A DNA stretch of 40,241 nucleotides from Thermoplasmata archaeon. GTDB lineage: Archaea; Thermoplasmatota; Thermoplasmata; Lutacidiplasmatales; UBA184. The translations under genes and the position numbers were made by a program. How positions within the stretch are numbered: position 1 is the stretch's first letter; each line of letters opens with the position of its first letter. The stretch is from contig JAKIWO010000007.1 of NCBI GenBank assembly GCA_022749995.1, positions 1 to 40,241 of the forward strand. Direction: 5' to 3'. The notes beneath the pieces are model-generated. The model had not been told where the DNA came from and did not search any database. It saw nothing but the letters and a program-made list of their open reading frames with translations. Below, in pieces: positions 25,921 to 34,453 of the stretch.

Positions 25921-26163
25921 TCGGGGCAAGCCGCGACGGCAGCGGCCGGCGAGTAGTCGTCGTCGGCGATTGAAGGCGCACGAGGCGGTGCATCGTCCGA
26001 GCACGGAGGGTAGGAGTCGGGCGGATCGAGGGGCGGGCGGATGGCCCATTCGACCCGGCGCAGAATTTTCGAGACCAGCCGTCGCCGGTGCTCGTTCGCC
26101 GACCAAAGATAGATATGGCTCGCGCCTTTCGGAGGACTGTTCTTCACACCGGAGTTTCTCGCC

Positions 26164-27501
26164 GTGGAATCCATCGCACCTGCCGACATCGTTCCCACCC
26201 CGTCCACGCCGCGCACCAACCCCGAGCTCAGCGGCGCTCCGACGGGAGAGCTGTTCGATTCGATGCTTCCCCCACGCTCGGAGCTCTACAAGGGAAGCCG
26301 GGAGATCCTTCGGGAGGCGTACGTCCCGGCTCGCTTGCCCCACCGGGAGAACCAGATCCGCCAGGTCGCCGAGGTACTCGCTCCGGCGTTGCGCGGCGAG
26401 CTGCCGAGCAATCTGCTCATCTACGGGAAGATCGGCACGGGCAAGACCGCGGTCGTCCAGCAGGTGCGTCTGGAGTTCCTGCGCCGGGTCGGCAAGGAAC
26501 GTCCGGCGACCTTCGTCAACGTCAACTGCGGCAACATCGATACTCCCTACTCGCTCCTACAGACCATCGGGAATTCCCTCGCCGAAGGAGAGGCGCAGCG
26601 CGTCCCCACCGGATGGGCCCTCGACCGGGTCCAGGGCGCGCTCCAGGCACTCCTCGACAGCAAGCCGGGGGTCTGCATACTCGTCCTCGACGAGATCGAC
26701 CGGCTGGTAGCCCGCAGCGGCGACGGGGTGCTCTACACGTTGAGCCAGATCAACACCCAGCTGGAGGGCGGCCGACTGTGCCTGGTGGGCATCTCGAACG
26801 ACCTCAAGTTCACCCAGCACCTCGACGCCCGGGTCCGCTCCCGGCTCAACGAGGAGAAAATCCTCTTCCCTCCGTATGACGCGCCGCAGCTCCAAGACAT
26901 CCTGCGCGACCGGGCGAAGGAGGTCTTCCGCGACGGCGTGGTCGACGCCGGGGTGATCGAGCGGTGCGCCGCGTACGCCGCGCTCGAGAACGGTGACGCT
27001 CGGCGTGCCCTGGCGCTGCTCCGACTCGCCGGGGAGATTGCCGAGCGGGAGCGGGCGCGCCGCATCGCGAGCGATCACGTCGTGAAGGCAAAGAGTCGCC
27101 TCGAGCTGGACATCATCGTCGAGTGCGTGCGGACCCTCCCTCCCCATTGCAAGGTGCTGCTCTACGCCATCCTCCAGTCCTACGAACGCCGGCGGAGCGG
27201 CGTGCTCACGGGCGAGGTGTACGAGGCCTACTGCAAGCTCTGCCAGCGGCTCGGCCTCCAGCCGCTGCACGCCCGCTCCATCTCCAACTACCTCTCCGAA
27301 CTCGAGACCCTCGGCCTCGTGCGGGCCGGCATCGTCTCCCGGGGTCGCGGGGGACGGACCCGCGAGATCGTCGTCGACGTGCCCATCGCCGAAACGATGC
27401 CCGCCCTCGCAGAGGACGCGCTGCTTGCGCCGCTCGCTCGGCCTCGCGGCCCGAACCAGACGCTGCTCACCAACTTCGACAATCCGAACCGGTCGAGCTA
27501 G
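26164..27501 (+). CDS. cdc6: Orc1/Cdc6 family replication initiator
   Basis: Walker A YGKIGTGKTAVVQQV, Walker B CILVLDEIDRL, sensor LVGISNDLKF, archaeal Cdc6 spacing and C-terminal winged-helix region (LTGEVYEAYCKLCQRLGLQPLHARSISNYLSELETLGLV). Confidence 0.95.
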   Translation: MESIAPADIVPTPSTPRTNPELSGAPTGELFDSMLPPRSELYKGSREILREAYVPARLPHRENQIRQVAEVLAPALRGELPSNLLIYGKIGTGKTAVVQQVRLEFLRRVGKERPATFVNVNCGNIDTPYSLLQTIGNSLAEGEAQRVPTGWALDRVQGALQALLDSKPGVCILVLDEIDRLVARSGDGVLYTLSQINTQLEGGRLCLVGISNDLKFTQHLDARVRSRLNEEKILFPPYDAPQLQDILRDRAKEVFRDGVVDAGVIERCAAYAALENGDARRALALLRLAGEIAERERARRIASDHVVKAKSRLELDIIVECVRTLPPHCKVLLYAILQSYERRRSGVLTGEVYEAYCKLCQRLGLQPLHARSISNYLSELETLGLVRAGIVSRGRGGRTREIVVDVPIAETMPALAEDALLAPLARPRGPNQTLLTNFDNPNRSS

Positions 27502-27713
27502 TCGGAGGCGGCCCGCGCCTCGGCCATCGCCGGCGGAGCGATCAGCTCGCGCGCGGCTGCCCGGCGCCGGGCCCTCTCGCGCCGCAGTTCCCTGAGTTCG
27601 CGCTCGAGCAGGCGGAGCTCGGAAGCGAACCGGCGGACCCGCAGCCGGGCGATCCGCTCGGTGGCCTCGATCTCCCGGTCGAGCCGCTCGTCGTCGCCCC
27701 GGAACCCGGTCAC
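27498..27713 (-). CDS. small Arg/Glu-rich coiled-coil protein (71 aa)
   Basis: ORF starting 7 bp after the ALDH stop on the same strand; heptad-like ELRLLERELRELRRERARRR. Confidence 0.45.
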   Translation of the reverse strand: MTGFRGDDERLDREIEATERIARLRVRRFASELRLLERELRELRRERARRRAAARELIAPPAMAEARAASD

Positions 27714-27720
27714 GCTGGAC

Positions 27721-29208
27721 TCACGGGGCGAGGTCGATCTGCGCCTTCTGGAGACGGTCGGAGAAGTCGACGAAGACGGTCTTGATCTCGGTGAACTCTT
27801 CGATCGCGACCGACCCGGCCTCGCGGCCCCCGTTGCCGGTGTTCTTGACTCCGCCGAACGGCAGTTGCACTTCCGCGCCGATCGTGGGCGCGTTGACGTA
27901 GGTGATGCCCGCTTCGAAGTCCCCGATGGCCCGGAACGCGCGGTTCACGTCGCGGGTGTAGATCGCGCTGGACAGACCGTAGCTGACCTCGTTGGCCACG
28001 CGGACGGCCCCGGCGTAGTCTCGGATCCGAATCACGGCAAGGAGCGGCCCGAAGATCTCCTCGGTGGCGATCCGGGAGCCCGGCCGGGTCTCCGCCACCG
28101 CCGGGGAGAGGAAGTAGCCCGCGTCGTACCCACCGCCGGCGAGCTTCTCTCCGCCGATGAGGATCTTGTCCCCCTCCTTCCGTGCCAGGTCGAGGTACGA
28201 CTGCACTTTCCGCTCCTGTTCCGCCGAGGCGACCGGGCCCATCCCGGTCCTCTCCTCGAGCGGGTCTCCCACGCGGAAGCTCCGGAGCCGCTCGAGGAGC
28301 CGTCCCAGGAACTCATCGTACACCTGCTCGTGGAGCAAGAGCCGGCTCGTGGCCGTGCACCGCTGCCCGGCGGTGCCGAACGCCCCGAACATGAGGCCGT
28401 CGAGCGCGAGGTCCAGGTTGGCGTCCTCCATCACGATCATCGGGTTCTTGCCCCCGAGCTCGAGGTGGACGCTCTTGAGGCCCCGAGCTCCCCGGACGTA
28501 CACCTCCCGTCCGGTGTCGACCCCGCCGGTGAAGGAGACGGCCCGGACCCTCGGGTCGTCGATCAGCGCATTCCCGACGGTTCCCCCGCTCCCGGTGACG
28601 AGGTTCAGGACGCCGGCGGGCAGGCCGGCCTCCTCGTAGGCCCGGACCACCTCCGCGCCGCAGCGGGCGGTGGCGGACGCGGGCTTGAAGACCACCGTGT
28701 TCCCGGCGATCAACGCCGCTGCGATCTTCCAGTTCGGAATGGCCGTCGGGAAGTTCCACGGGGTGATCGCGGCCACGACGCCCTTGGGCTGGCGGACGGT
28801 CATGCAGAACTTGTGGTGGAGTTCGGAAGGGACGGTCTCGCCCGCGAGCCGTCGGCCCTCGCCCGCCATGTACTGGACGAAGTCGATCGATTCCTGCACG
28901 TCGCCCCGGCCTTCCGCGATGACCTTGCCCATCTCGGTGGTCACGAGCCGGCCGAGCTCCTCCTTGCGTCGCCGGAGCACCTCGGCTACCCGCAGCAGCA
29001 GTTCGCCGCGGCGGGGCGCCGGAGTCTCCCGCCACGCCGGAAACGCTTCGTGGGCGCTGGCCACGGCGCGGCCGGCGTCGGCGGCGCTCGCGGAGACGAA
29101 CGAGCCGACCTCCGTGCCGTTCGTGGGGTTCGTGGAGTGGAAGGTCGCGGCGCCGGGCGGGGTCTCCCAGCGGCCACCGATGAAGAGGCCGTACTCCTTC
29201 GAGGACAC
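27721..29208 (-). CDS. NAD(P)-dependent aldehyde dehydrogenase
   Basis: ALDH signatures TPWNFP, ELGGKNPMIV, GQRCTATSR, EEIFGPLLAV; GTG start. Confidence 0.95.
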   Translation of the reverse strand: MSSKEYGLFIGGRWETPPGAATFHSTNPTNGTEVGSFVSASAADAGRAVASAHEAFPAWRETPAPRRGELLLRVAEVLRRRKEELGRLVTTEMGKVIAEGRGDVQESIDFVQYMAGEGRRLAGETVPSELHHKFCMTVRQPKGVVAAITPWNFPTAIPNWKIAAALIAGNTVVFKPASATARCGAEVVRAYEEAGLPAGVLNLVTGSGGTVGNALIDDPRVRAVSFTGGVDTGREVYVRGARGLKSVHLELGGKNPMIVMEDANLDLALDGLMFGAFGTAGQRCTATSRLLLHEQVYDEFLGRLLERLRSFRVGDPLEERTGMGPVASAEQERKVQSYLDLARKEGDKILIGGEKLAGGGYDAGYFLSPAVAETRPGSRIATEEIFGPLLAVIRIRDYAGAVRVANEVSYGLSSAIYTRDVNRAFRAIGDFEAGITYVNAPTIGAEVQLPFGGVKNTGNGGREAGSVAIEEFTEIKTVFVDFSDRLQKAQIDLAP

Positions 29209-29370
29209 GGGGACCGCCTGTCCCGCGTCGACCCGCGCGCCCTAGAAAAGCGTATCCGGCACGGCGGCCGGGGTTAGACGCCTGCGACCGATACGCGGCC
29301 CCCGGCAGGAGTCCCAGGGCCTGGGGTGCCGGCGCCCGCTCCGCAGTTCCGACGAGCGCTTCGGCGCCAA

Positions 29371-29380
29371 CCTTAATGTT
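29371..29380 (+). promoter_or_regulatory. putative TATA-like element (CCTTAATGTT) for serS
   Basis: AT-rich element about 34-43 nt upstream of ATG 29414. Confidence 0.35.
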
Positions 29381-29413
29381 CGACGCCCTGAATGAGCGGT
29401 CCGACTAGTCGCC

Positions 29414-30760
29414 ATGTATCCGGTCTCTTTCGTGCGCGAACACGCCGCCGAGCTCCGCGACGGCCTGCGGCGGAGGTATCGCGAGAGCGCCGAGGTCGAC
29501 CGGATCCTCGAGCTGGACCAGCGCCGCCGAGCGCTGACGGAGGAGGCGAACCGCCTGCGCGCTCGGCGCAACGCGGCGGCCCGGCCGGCGACGGGCACTG
29601 CCAAGGAGGCACCGAGCCCAGAGGCTCGGAATGAGTTGGCCACCGTCCGCGACCGGATCCGCACCATCGAACAGGAGGAGAGTGCGATCGACTCCGACCT
29701 CCAGCAGCTGCTGCTCGCCCTCCCGCAGATCCCTCACGCCAGCGTGCCGCCCGGGCGAACCGCGGCGGAGGCCGTAGAGGTATCCCGGTTCGTCCCCCAA
29801 CGGAACCCACCCGCCTCCCCGAAACCGCACGACGAGGTAGGGCACGAGCTCAATCTGCTGGACGAGCCGAGGGGGGTGAAGGTCGCCGGGGAGGGTTTCT
29901 ACGTGTTGTGGGGGGACCTGGCCCGGCTCGAGCACGCCCTCATCCGGTACATGCGTCGGCTGCATCTCGGCCGAGGGTACGTCGAGGTCTCGCCACCCAT
30001 CCTGGTCAACTCCGACTCGATGCGGGGCACCGGTCAGCTCCCGAAGTTCGCGGAGGACTCCTACCAGGTGAAGACGGACGACCTCTGGCTCGTTCCGACC
30101 GCCGAGGTGCCGGTGACCAACCTGTTCCGGGACGAGGTGTTCCTCCCGGAGGATCTTCCGTACAAGTTGATGGCCTACACCCCCTGCTTCCGACGTGAGG
30201 CCGGAGGCCACGGCGTGGAGACCCGAGGGATCGCCCGGGTCCACCAATTCGACAAAGTGGAGTTGGTGAACTTCACGCTGGCGGAGAACTCCTACGCTCA
30301 GCTGGAGGAGCTCCGGGACGAAGCCGAGGCGGTGCTGCGCGGGCTCGAGCTGCCATACCGCGTCCTCAATCTGCCGGCCGGGGACCTACCGGAGAAAGCG
30401 GCCAAGTGCTACGACCTGGAGCTGTGGGCGCCCGGCTCGGAGCGTTGGCTCGAGATCAGCTCCGTCTCGAACTTTGAGGCGTACCAGTCCAACCGGGCGA
30501 ACATCCGGGTGCGGCGAACTCAATCCGACCGGCCCGAACCCGTGCACACGCTGAATGGGTCGGGCACCGCACTCGCCCGATTGCTCGTGGCCCTGCTCGA
30601 GAACTATCAGACCCCCGAAGGGAATGTGGAGATCCCCGCCGTGCTGCGAGAAGAGATGGGGGGCGCCCAAGAGCTGGCCCCCACCCCACGGGTGGGAGAG
30701 GCCGAGCTCGCGCGGGGCCGACACCCCAAGCGCGGGCGGGCCGCACGGACCGCGGGCTAG
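29414..30760 (+). CDS. serS: seryl-tRNA synthetase
   Basis: N-terminal coiled-coil arm, then class II motifs (FREYxxG-type CFRREAGGHGVETRGIARVHQFDKVELV; GSGTALARLLVALLENYQTPEGNVEIPAVL). Confidence 0.96.
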   Translation: MYPVSFVREHAAELRDGLRRRYRESAEVDRILELDQRRRALTEEANRLRARRNAAARPATGTAKEAPSPEARNELATVRDRIRTIEQEESAIDSDLQQLLLALPQIPHASVPPGRTAAEAVEVSRFVPQRNPPASPKPHDEVGHELNLLDEPRGVKVAGEGFYVLWGDLARLEHALIRYMRRLHLGRGYVEVSPPILVNSDSMRGTGQLPKFAEDSYQVKTDDLWLVPTAEVPVTNLFRDEVFLPEDLPYKLMAYTPCFRREAGGHGVETRGIARVHQFDKVELVNFTLAENSYAQLEELRDEAEAVLRGLELPYRVLNLPAGDLPEKAAKCYDLELWAPGSERWLEISSVSNFEAYQSNRANIRVRRTQSDRPEPVHTLNGSGTALARLLVALLENYQTPEGNVEIPAVLREEMGGAQELAPTPRVGEAELARGRHPKRGRAARTAG

Positions 30761-30839
30761 TCGCGGCGTCCGCCGTTTCCGGTTTCGGTAGGCCCGGCCG
30801 GGCGTAATCCTTCTCCCGAGCTCTGCTTGGGGGCAACCT

Positions 30840-32570
30840 GTGGGTAACCGGCAGCATCAGCTCGAGGAGTTCGGCACCGAGCCAGCGGTAGCCCCGGGCC
30901 TCCCCCCGCCCATCGCCCGGCCCCATCCACCGCCGCTACCGGGGGTCTGGGGAACCGAGGGCGGATTCGTACGTCACCCGCTCCTGGCCGAGGGAGAGGT
31001 TCGGGCACTCCCGTACCAGCTGGACTTGGCCCGGGTCGGGCTCGCCGAAGACCTGCTCGTCGTGCTGCCGACCGGTATGGGTAAGACGGCGATCGCGGCG
31101 ATGCTGGCCGCCGAGCGGCTTCGGGCCGGCTCTGGCAAAGTGCTGTTCCTAGCACCTACCCGACCGCTGGTCGACCAGCACTCGGACTCGTTCAGACGGT
31201 GGATACCGGGAATGCGACGCGCCCGTTTCACCGGCACCGTGCGGTCCGCGACCCGCGAGGGGAGCTGGGAGGCCGCCGACGTAGTCTTCGCCACCCCGCA
31301 GATCATCGTCCACGACCTGGCGGAAGGACTCTACACCCTGGGTGAGGTGGATCTGCTCATCTTTGACGAGGCGCATCGAGCGGTCGGGAAATACTCGTAC
31401 GTCGACGTAGCCCGATTCTACCGCGAGCAGCGACCGGCCGAGGGTCGGGTCCTCGCGCTCACCGCCTCGCCGGGGGCCCAGATCGAGCGAATCGAGTCGG
31501 TGATCGCCACGCTCGGAACGCGCCGCGTGGAGTCCCGCAGCCGCACCGACGAAGGGGTTCGGGAGTTCGTTCAGCCGGTGCAGCTCGAGGAGCGGCGCGT
31601 GCGGCTGCCTCCTATCTCCCAGGCGATCCAGGCGCGGCTGGTCGAGGCCACCCATCGGGAGGGGGTCAAACTCCAGCGGATGGGGTACCTCCGGAAGAAG
31701 CCGTTGCGCTCGCTTTCGGTCAAGGACCTGATCGCGCTCCGCGCCGAGATCTTTGCGCGGCCGGGTCCGATGGTCCGCCGGTTCGGTCCGCTCTACCACC
31801 AGTTGATCCTGCTGCACCTGCATCACCTCTCCGAGCGGCTCGAGACCCAGGGTCTCGGCCCGTTCCTGTCGTACCTCGAGCGACTGGAGGGCAAGCCGAA
31901 GCCCGGCAAGGGGGATCGGGCGGTGCTGGCCCTGCCGGAGGTCGTCCAATCTCGAGAGGAAGCACGCCGATTCCTCACGGACACCTCCGAGAGCTCCCAC
32001 CCCAAGCTCGACCTGCTCTCGCAGATCGTGGAGGAGGAGCTGGCGAGGACCCACTCGAGCCCGGTCCGCATCCTGGTATTCGCACAGTACCGGGACACGA
32101 TCCAAGACATCCAGGAGGCACTCGAACGCCGGGGACACAAGGTGGGACGGTTCGTCGGCCAGGCCAGCCGGGCGCGCAGCGACCGGGGGATGAACCAACG
32201 CGAGCAGCACCAGGTTCTCTCGGCCTTCCGGGAGGGCCGGTTCCCGGTGATGGTGGCGAGCAGCGTGGGGGAGGAAGGGATCGACGTGCCGGATGTCGAC
32301 CTCGTGGTGTTCTTCGAGGCGGTGCCGAGCGAGATCCGCGCCATCCAACGCAGAGGTCGGACCGGCCGGACTCGCTATGGGCGGGTCGTTCTCCTCCTCA
32401 CCGAGGAAACCCGCGACCTGGGCTACCAGCGGGCCGAAGCGCGGCGCGAGCTCGAGATGAATCGAGTCATCCGGCGACTCTCTGTCCGCGGGCGTCAGCG
32501 GCGGGAGGCTGCGCCACCGAAACCCGAACCTCCCGCCGAGGAAGGGGCGGCCAGCCCTACCCATATTTGA
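30840..32570 (+). CDS. hef: Hef/Mph1-type SF2 helicase (helicase part only, no ERCC4 nuclease region)
   Basis: VVLPTGMGKTAIAAM, LAPTRPLVDQH, IFDEAHRAVGKYSYV, LALTASPG, VASSVGEEGIDVPDVDLVVFFEAVPSEIRAIQRRGRTGR. Confidence 0.92.
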   Translation: MGNRQHQLEEFGTEPAVAPGLPPPIARPHPPPLPGVWGTEGGFVRHPLLAEGEVRALPYQLDLARVGLAEDLLVVLPTGMGKTAIAAMLAAERLRAGSGKVLFLAPTRPLVDQHSDSFRRWIPGMRRARFTGTVRSATREGSWEAADVVFATPQIIVHDLAEGLYTLGEVDLLIFDEAHRAVGKYSYVDVARFYREQRPAEGRVLALTASPGAQIERIESVIATLGTRRVESRSRTDEGVREFVQPVQLEERRVRLPPISQAIQARLVEATHREGVKLQRMGYLRKKPLRSLSVKDLIALRAEIFARPGPMVRRFGPLYHQLILLHLHHLSERLETQGLGPFLSYLERLEGKPKPGKGDRAVLALPEVVQSREEARRFLTDTSESSHPKLDLLSQIVEEELARTHSSPVRILVFAQYRDTIQDIQEALERRGHKVGRFVGQASRARSDRGMNQREQHQVLSAFREGRFPVMVASSVGEEGIDVPDVDLVVFFEAVPSEIRAIQRRGRTGRTRYGRVVLLLTEETRDLGYQRAEARRELEMNRVIRRLSVRGRQRREAAPPKPEPPAEEGAASPTHI

Positions 32571-32611
32571 TGCTGCGCTCGAGCAACCGTCGATGCGGCA
32601 CCGAGTTGCTC

Positions 32612-32620
32612 CTTAAATAA
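32612..32620 (+). promoter_or_regulatory. putative TATA box (CTTAAATAA) of the kdp operon
   Basis: AT-rich element 37-45 nt upstream of the kdpF ATG. Confidence 0.55.
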
Positions 32621-32656
32621 CGCGGTCCGGCTCGAGCGCCCCGGAGGGCGGCGCCG

Positions 32657-32770
32657 ATGGACTGGCTCGGGGTCGTGGCGGCCCACTTCGGGCTCTTCGT
32701 CTTCACCGTGGTCTGCCTTCTCTTGACCGCCTACCTCGCCTACGCCATGGTTCACCCCGACCGGTTCTAG
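32657..32770 (+). CDS. kdpF: KdpF-like small membrane subunit (37 aa: MDWLGVVAAHFGLFVFTVVCLLLTAYLAYAMVHPDRF)
   Basis: Single-TM ORF directly preceding kdpA; ends in a KdpF-like HPDRF; absent from the supplied ORF track because of its length. Confidence 0.85.
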   Translation: MDWLGVVAAHFGLFVFTVVCLLLTAYLAYAMVHPDRF

Positions 32771-32781
32771 GGGCGCATCCG

Positions 32782-34452
32782 ATGGCGGATTTCGCTGCGA
32801 TCGTGGAGATCGCCGTTGTACTGGCCATCATCCTGGCCATCGCCGCCCCGTTCGGGGACTATCTGGGGCGGGTCTACACCAATCGCCCGGCGTTCGGGGA
32901 CCGGATCCTGCTCCCGGTCGAGCGGCGCGTCTACCGGGTCCTCGGCGTCTCCGCTCGGGAGTCGATGGGCTTCCGGGAGTACGCGGGAGCGTTCCTGCTC
33001 TTCTCCGCGCTGACGGCCGCCTGGATGTTCGCGATGCTCACCTTCCAGAGCGACCTGTTCCCTCAGCCCACGGGGTTCACGCCGATGAGCTGGGACACGA
33101 CGGTCCACACGACGGCGAGCTTCCTCACGGCCACCGACTTCACTCACTTCGCCCCGGAGGTCAACATGACTCCCTGGGGCAATCTCCTGGCCCTCGGGGT
33201 GCCGATGTTCCTCGCCCCCGCGGCGGCGATGTCGGTCGTCGCCGCGTTCGCCCGAGGCTTCATCCGCAAGGACGGGACGCTCGGGAACTTCTACGTGGAC
33301 ATCGTCCGGTCGCTGACGCGCGTCCTGCTGCCGCTCGCGCTCGTGGGCGGGGTGGTCCTGGTGGTCCTGTCGGTCCCGGACGCGTTCCCCCCACCCCTCT
33401 GGGCCGGGCCGCACGCGAGCTACCCGGGCTTCGCCGGTCCGGTGGCGGGCTTCCAGTCGATCGTCTATCTGGGGAGTAACGGCGGCGCCTGGACCTCCGC
33501 GAACGTGGCCAGTTCGCTCGCGAATCCGTCCATCTGGACGCAGGATTTCGGCCTCGGCTTGTTCCTGTTGCTCCCGTTTGCGTTCCCGTTCGCGTTCGCC
33601 TCCATCGTGCGACGCCCGGGGGAGGCGTGGCCCTACCTCGGCACGATACTCATCGTGTTCGTTGCGGGGCTGGCGCTGTTCCTCGCCTTCGAGGGGCCGC
33701 CGGGGTTGTCCCTCTCCGGCTACCGGTTCGGAGTCGTACCGGACTCCTCCTTCCAGTTCGCGAGCGTCTACTCCAACACCGGTTCGAACAATCTCAACAT
33801 CGCCGGGCTCGCCCCGATCCCCCAGATGTCGCTGCTGTTCGGGATGTTCACCCAGAACACGCCGGGCTCCGACGGCGTCGGCTTCGGGACCCTGCTGGTG
33901 TTCGCCCTCCTCGCCATCTTCATCGGGGGCCTCATGGTCGGCCGGACGCCCGAGTACCTCGGCAAGCGGATCAGCTTGACCTCGGTCAAGTGGACCGCGC
34001 TCATCCTGCTCTACCACCCGGTCGCCATCCTCATTCCGACGGCGGCAGCGTACATCGGGGGGTTCGTGCCGTCCACCTCCTCGTTCGCCACGGTGCCGTT
34101 CTGCGCCGGCTCGGTCTGCTCCAATGCCCACGCCTTCACGTCGGTCCTCTACGAGTTCACGAGCGAGGCCGCGAACAACGGCTCGGGGATGTCCAGCTTC
34201 CACGATGTCACCCCGTTCTTCAATCTCGTCGGAGCGGCGGTGATCCTGATCGGGCGGTTCCTGCCGATGGTGGCGATGCTCAAGATCGGTTCGGAGTTCG
34301 CCCGAAGCAACTCGCTGCCGCCGGGTCCCGGTACGCTGGAAACCCGCAGCCTCACGTTCACCCTGTACCTGACCCTGCTGCTCATCGTCATCTCGGCGCT
34401 CCTGTTCCTGCCGGTCATCGCCCTCGGTCCGCTCTCCCAAATCGGGGGCTAG
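32782..34452 (+). CDS. kdpA: potassium-transporting ATPase subunit KdpA (divergent selectivity loops)
   Basis: KdpA-like FREYAGAFLLFSALTAAWMFAMLTFQ, TGFTPMSWDTTVHTTASFLTATDFTHF, YEFTSEAANNGSGMSSF; position between kdpF and kdpB. Confidence 0.93.
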   Translation: MADFAAIVEIAVVLAIILAIAAPFGDYLGRVYTNRPAFGDRILLPVERRVYRVLGVSARESMGFREYAGAFLLFSALTAAWMFAMLTFQSDLFPQPTGFTPMSWDTTVHTTASFLTATDFTHFAPEVNMTPWGNLLALGVPMFLAPAAAMSVVAAFARGFIRKDGTLGNFYVDIVRSLTRVLLPLALVGGVVLVVLSVPDAFPPPLWAGPHASYPGFAGPVAGFQSIVYLGSNGGAWTSANVASSLANPSIWTQDFGLGLFLLLPFAFPFAFASIVRRPGEAWPYLGTILIVFVAGLALFLAFEGPPGLSLSGYRFGVVPDSSFQFASVYSNTGSNNLNIAGLAPIPQMSLLFGMFTQNTPGSDGVGFGTLLVFALLAIFIGGLMVGRTPEYLGKRISLTSVKWTALILLYHPVAILIPTAAAYIGGFVPSTSSFATVPFCAGSVCSNAHAFTSVLYEFTSEAANNGSGMSSFHDVTPFFNLVGAAVILIGRFLPMVAMLKIGSEFARSNSLPPGPGTLETRSLTFTLYLTLLLIVISALLFLPVIALGPLSQIGG

Positions 34453-34453
34453 C

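Noticed and set aside
27721-29208. Specific substrate assignment for the aldehyde dehydrogenase
   Set aside because: Family signatures are clear, but substrate cannot be inferred from sequence reading and there is no pathway context nearby.
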